Source: DATBIO01 sp036556965
GTDB taxonomy: Bacteria; Acidobacteriota; Vicinamibacteria; Fen-336
DNA: 27,851 nucleotides
Direction of reading: 5' to 3'
NCBI GenBank assembly: GCA_036556965.1
Contig: DATBIO010000075.1
Location: 1-27,851, forward strand
Shown: piece by piece, positions 21,430 through 27,851 of the stretch
How positions within the stretch are numbered: position 1 is the stretch's first letter
How the letters are laid out: the number at the start of each line of letters is the position of its first letter
The notes under the pieces: generated by a model
Databases searched by the model: none
The model's input: only the letters and a program-made list of their open reading frames with translations
What the model was told of the DNA's origin: nothing
Program-made: the position numbers and the translations under genes

Positions 21430-22284
21430 ATGGACCCATTCCGACCGGACCTGCTCGCGGGAAAGACCACCGTCGTCACGGGCGGCGGCACCGGGCTCGG
21501 GCGCTCCATGGCCGTGCGCCTGGCCGGGCTGGGCGCGAAGGTGGGCCTGCTCGGCCGGCGCCCCGAGCCCCTCCAGGAGACGGCGGCCGCCATCGCCGCC
21601 GCGGGCGGCGCGGCGGCGCCGGTGCCGTGCGACGTGCGCGACCACGAGGCGGTGGCGCGCGCGGTGGACGCGGTGGAGGAGGCGCTGGGCCCCGTCAATC
21701 AGCTCATCAACAACGCCGCCGGCAACTTCCTGTGTCCGTCCGAGGAGCTGACCCCCGGCGGCTTCGACTCGGTGGTGAAGATCGTGCTCTACGGCACCTT
21801 CAACTGCACGCGCGAGGTCGGCCGTCGCCTGATCCAGCGCCAGCAGAAGGGCGAGATCCTGTCCATCGTCACCACCTACGCGGAGAGCGGCTCCGCCTTC
21901 GTGCTCCCCTCCGCCGCCGCCAAGGCGGGCGTGCTGTCCATGATGCGGTCGCTGGCCGTGGAGTGGGCGGCCTACGGCATCCGCGTCAACGCGGTGGCCC
22001 CCGGTCCCTTCCCCACCGAGGGTGCGTTCAGCCGCCTGATGCCCGGATCGGAGATGGAGCGCCAGGCCCTCCGGCGCGTCCCCTCCCGCCGCTTCGGCGA
22101 GCACCACGAGCTGGCGAACCTGGTGGCCTACCTCATGAGCGACGCCTCCCCCTACCAGACGGGCGACATGGTCACCATCGACGGGGCGGAGGCTCTCTTC
22201 TCCGGCCAGGAGTTCGCGGGCTTCGCGCACCTCGACCGCGCGACGGCCAAGGAGCTGATGGCGAGCCTCAAGCCCAAGCGGTGA
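21430..22284 (+). CDS. 2,4-dienoyl-CoA reductase-like SDR
   Basis: 284 aa short-chain dehydrogenase. TGGGTGLG (17-24) binds NAD(P); NNAAGNFL (94-101) is the SDR motif. The classical YxxxK is changed: Ser161 occupies the Tyr position with Lys165 (PSAAAKAG). Tyr150, 15 residues before the Lys, matches the catalytic Tyr of mammalian mitochondrial dienoyl-CoA reductase (Tyr199/Lys214 spacing), and AGNF is typical of that group. It likely reduces dienoyl-CoA or a related enoyl thioester with NADPH in fatty-acid degradation. Good GGAGGAGG before the ATG. Its TGA overlaps the GTG of the hydrolase (GTGA, 22281-22284). Confidence 0.92.
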   Translation: MDPFRPDLLAGKTTVVTGGGTGLGRSMAVRLAGLGAKVGLLGRRPEPLQETAAAIAAAGGAAAPVPCDVRDHEAVARAVDAVEEALGPVNQLINNAAGNFLCPSEELTPGGFDSVVKIVLYGTFNCTREVGRRLIQRQQKGEILSIVTTYAESGSAFVLPSAAAKAGVLSMMRSLAVEWAAYGIRVNAVAPGPFPTEGAFSRLMPGSEMERQALRRVPSRRFGEHHELANLVAYLMSDASPYQTGDMVTIDGAEALFSGQEFAGFAHLDRATAKELMASLKPKR

Positions 22285-23129
22285 CGGTCGGCCCCGCCAC
22301 CTCCGACCCCGAGCCCGAGACCGCGGTCCTGGACGGGCGCCCCCTCAGCTTCGTGGTCGAGGGACCGCGCGACGCGCCGGCCCTGGTCCTGGTGCCGGGG
22401 ATTCCGGGCACCGTGCGCGACTTCCGCTACCTGGCCCCGCTCCTCACGGACGCGGTGCGCGTGGTGCGCGTGGACCTCCCGGGCTTCGGGGGCAGCGCGC
22501 CGTCGCGGGACGCGGTGGCCACCATGCGGGGGCGGGCGCGCGCCGTCCTCCGCCTGGCCGACCACCTGGGCCTGCGCCGCTTCGGCGTGCTCGGCCACTC
22601 CATGGGCGGCGGCACCGCGGTCGCCCTCGCATCACGGCATCGCGAGCGCGTGGACCTGCTCGCCCTCGTCTGCAGCGTGGCCCTGCGGCGGCACCGCGGA
22701 CTCGGCATGCCGGCCTCCGCCTTCCGCCGGGGGGCCCTCGGCCTGCGCGTGCCCCTGGTGCGGCGCTGGCTGCTGCCGCGCGTGCGCGAGGCGTATCGCC
22801 GGCGCGGCTTCCCCGGCGCGGAGACGCTCACCGCGCCCGAGCTGGCCGTCCAGCTCCGCGCCATCGGCGCCGTGGACTTCCGCGAGATGCGGGCCTGGCT
22901 GGCGGGCCCGCTGCCCCCGACCCTGGTCGCCTACTCCCGCGACGACCACATGGTGGAGACGGACATCTCCGAGGAGCTGGCGCGGGCCCTGCCCCGCGCG
23001 CGCGTGCTGGCCTTCGCCGAGGGGGGCCACAACCTGCAGAAGACGCGCGCGGCGGAGCTGGCGGCGGCGCTCAAGGACTGCCTCCGGGCGGGGACGGCGG
23101 CGGCGGAGGAGGGAAGGGCCCGCCCCTAG
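22281..23129 (+). CDS. Alpha/beta-hydrolase coupled to the SDR gene
   Basis: 282 aa. The oxyanion loop PGIPGTVRDFRY, VDLPGFGGSA, and the nucleophile elbow GHSMGG (Ser107) identify the fold; the acid is Asp221 or Asp222 (SRDDHMVE) and the His is His250 (EGGHNLQ). It resembles the epoxide hydrolase/haloperoxidase/esterase-type group; substrate unknown. No signal peptide is seen, so it is probably cytoplasmic. Its GTG start overlaps the SDR stop (GTGA), indicating translational coupling and possibly a joint role in degrading a lipid-like or cyclic substrate, which is inference. Its stop overlaps the convergent agmatinase stop by four bases. Confidence 0.9.
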   Translation: MTVGPATSDPEPETAVLDGRPLSFVVEGPRDAPALVLVPGIPGTVRDFRYLAPLLTDAVRVVRVDLPGFGGSAPSRDAVATMRGRARAVLRLADHLGLRRFGVLGHSMGGGTAVALASRHRERVDLLALVCSVALRRHRGLGMPASAFRRGALGLRVPLVRRWLLPRVREAYRRRGFPGAETLTAPELAVQLRAIGAVDFREMRAWLAGPLPPTLVAYSRDDHMVETDISEELARALPRARVLAFAEGGHNLQKTRAAELAAALKDCLRAGTAAAEEGRARP

Positions 23130-24169
23130 TTGCCCTGGGAGAGCAGGGCGAAGCCGATCTCCTTGTAGAGCACGCGGGCGCCCACGTTTCCGTCCCACTC
23201 CGAGCCCCCGGGGTCGGGCGCGACCTCGTTGAGGTCGAAGCCGACGATGCGGCGCCCGCTCTCCGCCACCGTGCGCAGCACCGCGCAGGCCTCGGCGAAG
23301 GACAGTCCGCCCAGGACGGGCGTCCCCGTGTGCGGGCAGAGCGCCGGGTCCAGCCCGTCGATGTCGAAGGAGACGAAGACGTCGTGGGGCAGCTCGGCCA
23401 CCATGCGCGCGGCCAGGGCATTCCAGCTCTCGCCGTCGAAGAGGCGGCGGCGCAGGTCGGGGTCGAAGAACGTGCGTACCCGCTCGGGCTCCGCGCGGAT
23501 CAGGGCGTCCTCGTCGAGGCCGAAGTCGCGCACTCCCACCTGCACCAGCCGTCCCACGCCGCCGAGCTGCAGGACGTTGTACATGATCGAGGCGTGCGAG
23601 TAGCGGAAGCCCTCGTAGGCCTCGCGCAGGTCGGCGTGCGCGTCGAAGTGCAGGACGCCGAGCCCGGGATGTCTCTCCGCCGCCGCGCGGATGGCGCCCA
23701 GGGGCACGGAGTGGTCGCCCCCCACCACTCCCACCAGCTTCCCCTGGCCCAGCCAGTGGCGCGCCTGGTCGTGGACCCAGGAGTTCATCCGCTCGCCCAG
23801 CGCGTCCACCGCGCGCGCGGCCTCGCGCAGGGCGGGATCGTCCCCCGGGCCCCCGCTCGCGATGACGGGGGCGGCCAGGGCGCGCGCCTCGTCGCTCCAC
23901 GCGCGCACGTCGGCGGGGATGGGGAGCATGGCGATCCCGGCCTCGTAGGGTCGGCCGGTCTCGCGGTCCAGGAGGTCCACCTGGCGGCTCGCGCGCAGGA
24001 TGGCGGCGGGTCCGTCCGCGGTGCCCGCCCCGTAGGAGACGGTGGCCTCCCAGGGCACGGGGACGAGGACCACGCGCGCGTCCTCCGGACGGAAGGGCAG
24101 GCCGTAGATCCCGCCGCCCACGGCGGCGGAGCTGGGGTCGAACCCGGCCAGGGGATCGCGCTCGGTCAT
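23126..24169 (-). CDS. speB: Agmatinase-family ureohydrolase
   Basis: 347 aa, longer than E. coli SpeB (306) because of a insertion around residues 85-135. The binuclear Mn site is complete: GGDHS (His153), DAHAD (Asp176, His178, Asp180) and SFDIDGLDP (Asp269, Asp271). Agmatinase (agmatine to putrescine and urea) is the closest label; guanidinobutyrase or formiminoglutamase-like activity is possible, since substrate residues cannot be read. ATG 24169 lies six bases after TATACT (24176-24181, minus), with no Shine-Dalgarno, predicting a leaderless transcript. It is separated by 50 bases from the histidine-kinase stop. Confidence 0.9.
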   Translation of the reverse strand: MTERDPLAGFDPSSAAVGGGIYGLPFRPEDARVVLVPVPWEATVSYGAGTADGPAAILRASRQVDLLDRETGRPYEAGIAMLPIPADVRAWSDEARALAAPVIASGGPGDDPALREAARAVDALGERMNSWVHDQARHWLGQGKLVGVVGGDHSVPLGAIRAAAERHPGLGVLHFDAHADLREAYEGFRYSHASIMYNVLQLGGVGRLVQVGVRDFGLDEDALIRAEPERVRTFFDPDLRRRLFDGESWNALAARMVAELPHDVFVSFDIDGLDPALCPHTGTPVLGGLSFAEACAVLRTVAESGRRIVGFDLNEVAPDPGGSEWDGNVGARVLYKEIGFALLSQGN

Positions 24170-24175
24170 CCCGGC

Positions 24176-24181
24176 AGTATA
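24176..24181 (-). promoter_or_regulatory. -10-like TATACT six bases before the agmatinase ATG
   Basis: Minus-strand TATACT (5 of 6 to TATAAT), six bases from the start codon, with no Shine-Dalgarno. This is the strongest example of the leaderless pattern. No -35 is seen. Confidence 0.5.
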
Positions 24182-24219
24182 CGGGCGCGCCCGCGGGCGC
24201 CCGCCGCGGGGCCCGGAGC

Positions 24220-25848
24220 CTAGACCCTGGGCAGCATCAGATGGAAGGCGCTGCCCCGGCCCGAGCCCGCGGACTCCGCCCACACGCGGCCGCCGTGCGC
24301 CTCCACGTAGCCCTTGACGATAGCCAGGCCCAGGCCGGCGCCGCGGGCCTGGAACTTGAATCGCCCGGAGCTGTGGTGGGCGGGATCGCCCCCCGTGAAG
24401 AAGGCCTCCCACACGCGCGCGATCTCTGCGGGGGCGATGCCGACGCCGCTGTCCTCCACCACCACGTGGTGTCCCTCCGCGCCGTCCTCGAGCCGCACGC
24501 GGATCTCCCCCCCGTCCGGCGTGAACTTGATGGCGTTGGTGAGCAGGTCGAGCAGGACCTGGCGCAGCTTGTCGGGGTCGGCGTTGACGGGGTCCATCCC
24601 CGGCGCCGCCTCGCAGCGCAGGCGCTGGCTCCGCGCCTCCAGGAACGGGTCCACCGCGTCGCTGGCCTCGTCGTAGAGGGCCCGCAGGTCGCAGGCCCGG
24701 CGGCGGAGCTCCACCCGTCCGCCCTCGATCTCCAGCATGGCCGCGATGTCGTTGAAGCTCCCCACCAGGCGGTCCGTGGTCCGCAGGCAGATGGACACGA
24801 ACTCCTCGGGCTCGGGTCCCAGGGGGGCGCCCTTGAGCAGCTCGAGGTACCCGCGCAGGACGGTGAGGGGCGTGCGCATCTCGTGGGAGGTGACCATCAT
24901 GAAGTCGCGCTTCATGGCGGCCAGCCGGCGCGTCTCCTCCTCCGCCCGCTTGCGGGAGGTGATGTCCAGGGCGGTCCCCTCGATCACCGGCGGGTCCCCG
25001 GTCCCGTCCACCAGGTGCCAGCTCTCGAGGACCCAGACGGGCTGGCCGTCCTTGCGGCGCATGCGCGACTCCGCTTCCTTCGGCAGCCGCCGCTCGCGCA
25101 TCCCGGCCAGGGCGTCCTCGCGGTCCGCGCGCGTGAAGTACAGGTCCCAGGCCGTGCGCTGGAGCAGCTCGCCGCGCGAGTCGTAGCCCAGGATGCGGGC
25201 CATGGACTCGTTGCACTCCAGGATGCGGCCGTCCAGGGTCGTGCGGTAGAAGCCGGCCAGGTTGCCCTGGTACAGCTCGCGGTAGCGCCGCTCGGAGGCC
25301 TTGAGGTCCTCGTGCACGCCCGCGTTGTGGATGGCCATGGCGGCCAGGCCCGCGAAGGCCACCAGCATCTCCGCGTCCTCGGCGTCGAAGGCGCGGGACC
25401 GGTCGGAGTCCACGCTCAGCGCGCCGAGGAGCCGGTCCTGGAAGAGGAGGGGCGCCACCACCGCGCTCTGCAGCGCGCGCACCTCCTCGATGGTCCCCTC
25501 GTACCGGATCTCCGCGTCGGCGCGCGCGTCCTCGACCACCAGGGGCGTGCGCAGGCGCGCGGCACGGGCGGCGTATCCCTCGCGGATGGCGAACTCGACG
25601 TCCTGCACGCGTGGATCGCGGTATCCGATGGTCGCGCGCACGCGCAGGCACTCCGCGCGGGGGTCCCAGAGCAGGATGCTGCCCTTGTCCCGCTCGGAGC
25701 CCACCACGCGCAGGGCCGCCTCCAGCACCGCGCCCAGCAGGCTCTCCAGCTCCAGGGTGCCCAGGAGGGCGCGCGCGGCGTCCCCCATCGCGCTCAGGAA
25801 GCGCAGGCGCTTCTCCCCGTTGCCTCCGGACGGCGAAGGGTCGCTCAC
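24220..25848 (-). CDS. Soluble GAF-PAS sensor histidine kinase
   Basis: 542 aa without transmembrane segments. Order: GAF (about 30-180, LGTLELESLLGAVLEAALR then LFQDRLLGALSVDSDR), PAS with PAC (about 185-300, YRTTLDGRILECNESMARIL, EGTALDITSRKRAEEE), HisKA with the phosphoacceptor His322 (TSHEMRTPLTV) and HATPase_c (LLDLLTNAIKFTPDGG; DSGVGIAP; GAGLGLAIV). All catalytic boxes are intact, so autophosphorylation is expected. No response regulator is adjacent, so it is an orphan within the window. The start is GTG 25848, only four bases after the stop of the upstream cytochrome c gene, suggesting coupling and a redox-related signal (inference). Confidence 0.95.
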   Translation of the reverse strand: MSDPSPSGGNGEKRLRFLSAMGDAARALLGTLELESLLGAVLEAALRVVGSERDKGSILLWDPRAECLRVRATIGYRDPRVQDVEFAIREGYAARAARLRTPLVVEDARADAEIRYEGTIEEVRALQSAVVAPLLFQDRLLGALSVDSDRSRAFDAEDAEMLVAFAGLAAMAIHNAGVHEDLKASERRYRELYQGNLAGFYRTTLDGRILECNESMARILGYDSRGELLQRTAWDLYFTRADREDALAGMRERRLPKEAESRMRRKDGQPVWVLESWHLVDGTGDPPVIEGTALDITSRKRAEEETRRLAAMKRDFMMVTSHEMRTPLTVLRGYLELLKGAPLGPEPEEFVSICLRTTDRLVGSFNDIAAMLEIEGGRVELRRRACDLRALYDEASDAVDPFLEARSQRLRCEAAPGMDPVNADPDKLRQVLLDLLTNAIKFTPDGGEIRVRLEDGAEGHHVVVEDSGVGIAPAEIARVWEAFFTGGDPAHHSSGRFKFQARGAGLGLAIVKGYVEAHGGRVWAESAGSGRGSAFHLMLPRV

Positions 25849-25852
25849 GGCC

Positions 25853-26620
25853 TCAGTAGGGGTGCTCGCGGACCCAGCGGATGTAGGCCAGGAGCGACTC
25901 GAGGTCCTTGTCGCCGATGTGTCCGCGGTAGCCCGGCATCTGGATGGGCTGCCGGTCCATGAAGAAACGGGCGGCGCGGTTCTCGGCCAGGCGCCGCGGC
26001 CGGCCGTCGAGGATCCACTCCTTCACCTCGGCCTCGTCGCGGCACAGCTCCGCGAAGTCCGCGCCGTCCCAGGAGGGGATGTAGCCCTTGAGGGCGCGGG
26101 CGTTGGGCGAGCTGCCGCGCCCCTGCGGCCCGTGGCAGTTGAAGCAGCCGAGGCGGTGGGCCACCTCCCGTCCGTCGCTGGCGGGGCCCGCGGGCGGGCT
26201 CTCGAAGTCCGAGACCGCCTTGACGAAGGCCACCAGGTCGTCGAGCTCCCGCGCGGACAGGAGGTCGCGGAAGGCCGGCATGCGGATGAGGGCGTTCTCG
26301 CGCAGCTTCATCTGCTGCGGGTCGGCGCGCACGCGCTGGGTGAGGCCGTCGGAGATCCACTCGCGGATCTCCCGCTCGTCGCTCGCGTACATGGTGATGA
26401 GGCCGCCGGCGAAGGGCGGCACCTCCTCCAGCCCGTATCCGGGGTTGGCCATCCCCCGCAGTCCGCCCGGGCCGTGGCACGCGAAGCAGCCCTTCTCCTG
26501 CGCCACCCGGTAACCGCGCTCCACGCGGCTCAGGTCCTTGGTGCGCCACCACCGGAAGGAGGCCCCGCCGGCCGCCACCACGGCCAGCACACCGACGACG
26601 ATCGCCACGCGTCTGTGCAT
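25853..26620 (-). CDS. Membrane-anchored dihaem cytochrome c
   Basis: 255 aa. A single N-terminal hydrophobic segment (RRVAIVVGVLAVVAAGGASF, 3-22) anchors or exports it. Two c-type haem sites: CFACH (Cys45, Cys48, His49) and CFNCH (Cys159, Cys162, His163), each with a downstream candidate axial Met (Met114 in IRMPAF; Met228 in IQMPGY), so two homologous cytochrome domains. Each has a matching DEREIREWI/EAEVKEWI motif, showing an internal duplication. ATG 26620 is chosen over ATG 26638 because the latter overlaps the likely -10 TATGCT (26634-26639, minus). Electron partners are unknown. Followed by the histidine kinase four bases after its stop. Confidence 0.93.
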   Translation of the reverse strand: MHRRVAIVVGVLAVVAAGGASFRWWRTKDLSRVERGYRVAQEKGCFACHGPGGLRGMANPGYGLEEVPPFAGGLITMYASDEREIREWISDGLTQRVRADPQQMKLRENALIRMPAFRDLLSARELDDLVAFVKAVSDFESPPAGPASDGREVAHRLGCFNCHGPQGRGSSPNARALKGYIPSWDGADFAELCRDEAEVKEWILDGRPRRLAENRAARFFMDRQPIQMPGYRGHIGDKDLESLLAYIRWVREHPY

Positions 26621-26633
26621 GGAAGGCGCGCGT

Positions 26634-26639
26634 AGCATA
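26634..26639 (-). promoter_or_regulatory. -10-like TATGCT for the cytochrome-kinase operon
   Basis: Minus-strand TATGCT 13 bases before ATG 26620, allowing at most a very short leader. No -35 is clear. Confidence 0.4.
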
Positions 26640-26838
26640 GCGGCGCTCGCGCCGGGCCGAAAACGGCCGTGGCGACCGCGATGGCCGGAGCATGCGCCCG
26701 CACCCCGGGCCCCCGATGGGCCGCCGCCGCGTCCACGACGCGCGCGTTCTCACCGCCGTGCCCGCTGCCAGGCTCCCGCCATCGTTCTCCGGGCGAGCTC
26801 CCATACCACTACATCTTGGATGCTCAGGGCCGTTTTAT

Positions 26839-26852
26839 GTATCAATTGTTAC
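26839..26852. promoter_or_regulatory. Candidate operator: GTATCAATTGTTAC near-palindrome
   Basis: A 14-base inverted repeat with only one mismatched pair (12 of 14 positions symmetric) around a CAATTG core, in an AT-rich island about 50 bases upstream of the TTGACA of the S9 peptidase promoter. Shape and position suit binding by a dimeric regulator; identity unknown. Confidence 0.4.
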
Positions 26853-26897
26853 CTTTATCGTCCGTCCAGAACCCCGGTGCGTCAAGGCCGGCCGCGT

Positions 26898-26927
26898 TTG
26901 ACAGCCGCCGCTCCCGGGAAATACGCT
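26898..26927 (+). promoter_or_regulatory. Sigma-70-type promoter of the S9 peptidase gene
   Basis: TTGACA (26898-26903), 18-base spacer, TACGCT (26922-26927). Same spacer length as the cold-shock promoter. Transcription would start near 26934, giving a leader of about 65 bases. Confidence 0.65.
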
Positions 26928-26998
26928 GCCGGAGACGCCCACCCGGACGTCGCCCGTCCGCGGTCCTCGCGGCGCGCGCCCTCGGAAAGACACGGAAG

Positions 26999-27851
26999 AT
27001 GGCGGAGACATCCCAGCCGACCCTCGCTCCCCCGTCCGCCGCTGTCGCGCCCATGGCCAGCCCGCCCGTCGCGCGCCGCATCCCCCACGACACCGTCGTG
27101 CACGGGGAGTCCCGTGCGGACGACTACTTCTGGCTGCGCGACAAGGACGACGCCGAGACCGCCGCCTATCTCGAGGCCGAGAACGCCTACGCCGACGCGG
27201 TCATGAAGCCGACGGAGGCGCTCCAGCACCGGCTCTACGAGGAGATGCTGGGACGCATCCTGGAGACGGACCTGTCGGTCCCCTACCGCGAGGGGAGGTT
27301 CCTCTACTTCGCGCGCACCGAGCAGGGCCGCCAGTACCCGACCTACTGCCGGCGCCCCGCCGCCGGCGACGGGCCCGAGGAAGTGCTCCTCGACCTCAAC
27401 GAGATGGCGCGCGGCCACGACTACCTCTCCCTGGGAGCGTGGGCGGTCAGCGACGACGGCGAGCTCCTCGCCTTCTCCACCGACACCACCGGCTTCCGCG
27501 AGTACACCCTCCACATCAAGGACCTGCGCACCGGACTCGTGCGCGCGGAGGCCATCGAAAGGACGGGCTCCGTGGCCTGGGCCCGCGACCGCCACGTGCT
27601 CTTCTACGCGGTGGAGGACCACGCCAAGCGGCCGCACCGCGTGTTCCGCCACGCTCTTGCCGGGGGACCGGACGCCCTCGTCTACGAGGAGGCGGACGAG
27701 CGATTCCGCGTCGACGTGGGGCGGACGCGCAGCCGGGACTGGCTCGTGCTGGGCTCGGCCAGCCACACCACCTCGGAGGCGCGCGTGCTGCGCGCCGACG
27801 ATCCGGAGGGGGAGTGGCGCCTCATCGCCCCCCGCCGTCAGGGCCACGAGT
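26999..27851 (+). CDS. Oligopeptidase B-type S9 peptidase, N-terminal part (cut by window edge)
   Basis: 284 residues are visible before the window ends. PPVARRIPHDTVVHGESRAD, DDYFWLRDKDDAETAAYLEAE and the EEMLGRILETDLSVPYREG segment match the N-terminus of prolyl oligopeptidase-family enzymes, most like oligopeptidase B, which cleaves after basic residues in short peptides. What remains is the start and first blades of the seven-bladed propeller; the catalytic Ser/Asp/His domain would lie beyond the edge. ATG 26999 is the first in frame, but a Met 18 codons downstream (MASPPVARR) is an alternative, and the first 18 residues are Pro/Ala-rich. Promoter at 26898-26927; only a weak Shine-Dalgarno. 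Confidence 0.9.
   Translation, partial: MAETSQPTLAPPSAAVAPMASPPVARRIPHDTVVHGESRADDYFWLRDKDDAETAAYLEAENAYADAVMKPTEALQHRLYEEMLGRILETDLSVPYREGRFLYFARTEQGRQYPTYCRRPAAGDGPEEVLLDLNEMARGHDYLSLGAWAVSDDGELLAFSTDTTGFREYTLHIKDLRTGLVRAEAIERTGSVAWARDRHVLFYAVEDHAKRPHRVFRHALAGGPDALVYEEADERFRVDVGRTRSRDWLVLGSASHTTSEARVLRADDPEGEWRLIAPRRQGHE

Larger units (their letters stand above)
26640..26998. other. Non-coding divergent region with an AT-rich core
   Basis: About 360 bases between the divergent cytochrome and S9 peptidase genes. Open frames here have no motif and end without sensible starts, so I annotate none. The stretch about 26800-26870 is far more AT-rich than the rest of the window and holds the near-palindrome at 26839-26852. 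The S9 peptidase promoter lies at 26898-26927. No RNA gene or mobile remnant is recognised. Confidence 0.6.

Noticed and set aside
24170..25651. Apparent long N-terminal extension of the agmatinase frame through the histidine-kinase region
   Set aside because: The residues are low-complexity Arg/Gly/Pro shadow of the kinase in another frame; the ureohydrolase family starts near ATG 24169 with TATACT just before it.
26692..26901. Short open frame in the AT-rich divergent region
   Set aside because: No motif, crosses the putative operator and promoter, and ends without a gene-like composition.

Overview
High-GC bacterial DNA (well above 70% GC by eye) packed with about 28 protein genes on both strands. 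I see no rRNA, tRNA, CRISPR array, insertion sequence or phage gene. Tat and Sec signal peptides, a membrane-anchored dihaem cytochrome c and a TonB C-terminal-like domain point to a diderm (Gram-negative-type) bacterium. The gene mix (Ser/Thr kinase with PEGA, PilZ proteins, Tat-exported enzymes, PQQ-like propeller, P1 and S9 peptidases) and the GC content suggest an Acidobacteriota, Methylomirabilota or Myxococcota-like genome. I cannot place it further, and the content is chromosomal rather than mobile.

Layout. 1-3338 (minus): a cut exported protein, a Tat-exported HisC-like aminotransferase, a GT39-like membrane glycosyltransferase and a small exported protein. 3387-4775 (plus): fumarase C. 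4791-6454 (minus): a tight dtd - ridA-like - alpha/beta hydrolase operon. 6545-6811 (plus): a 7Fe-type ferredoxin. 6891-8357 (minus): a Ser/Thr kinase with PEGA and TonB-C-like domains. 8477-11242 (plus): an overlapping chain of a double-PilZ protein, a small unknown protein, an M48 protease and an amidohydrolase/beta-propeller chimera. 11217-13235 (minus): a P1 (DmpA) peptidase and a pseudo-receiver/HATPase protein. 13282-14609 (plus): an RtcB-type RNA ligase broken by a -1 frameshift. 14596-16203 (minus): a membrane-anchored PQQ-like propeller. 16281-19672 (plus): an exported questin-oxidase-like protein, a periplasmic metallo-beta-lactamase-fold enzyme and a glycosyltransferase-methyltransferase fusion. 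19669-20090: cold-shock gene with canonical promoter, long leader and strong terminator. 20217-21122 (plus): an archaeal/eukaryotic type II-like methionine aminopeptidase. 21155-21364 (minus): a small basic protein. 21430-23129 (plus): a dienoyl-CoA-reductase-like SDR coupled to a hydrolase. 23126-26620 (minus): agmatinase-family ureohydrolase, GAF-PAS histidine kinase and dihaem cytochrome c. 26999 to the end (plus): the start of an oligopeptidase B-type S9 peptidase.

Expression signals. Genes fall into two classes. Some have a good Shine-Dalgarno (hisC-like, fumC, ferredoxin, questin oxidase, SDR, csp). Others have a TAnnnT -10-like hexamer only 6-9 nt before the start codon and no Shine-Dalgarno, as expected for leaderless mRNAs. 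Several neighbours overlap by 4 nt (ATGA or GTGA), indicating translational coupling, and three convergent pairs overlap at their 3' ends.

Most worth a second look: the Ser/Thr kinase carrying a TonB-C-like domain without any membrane segment, the amidohydrolase/propeller chimera, the frameshifted rtcB, the type II-like methionine aminopeptidase, the GT2-methyltransferase fusion, the leaderless promoter pattern, and the AT-rich palindrome island before the S9 peptidase.
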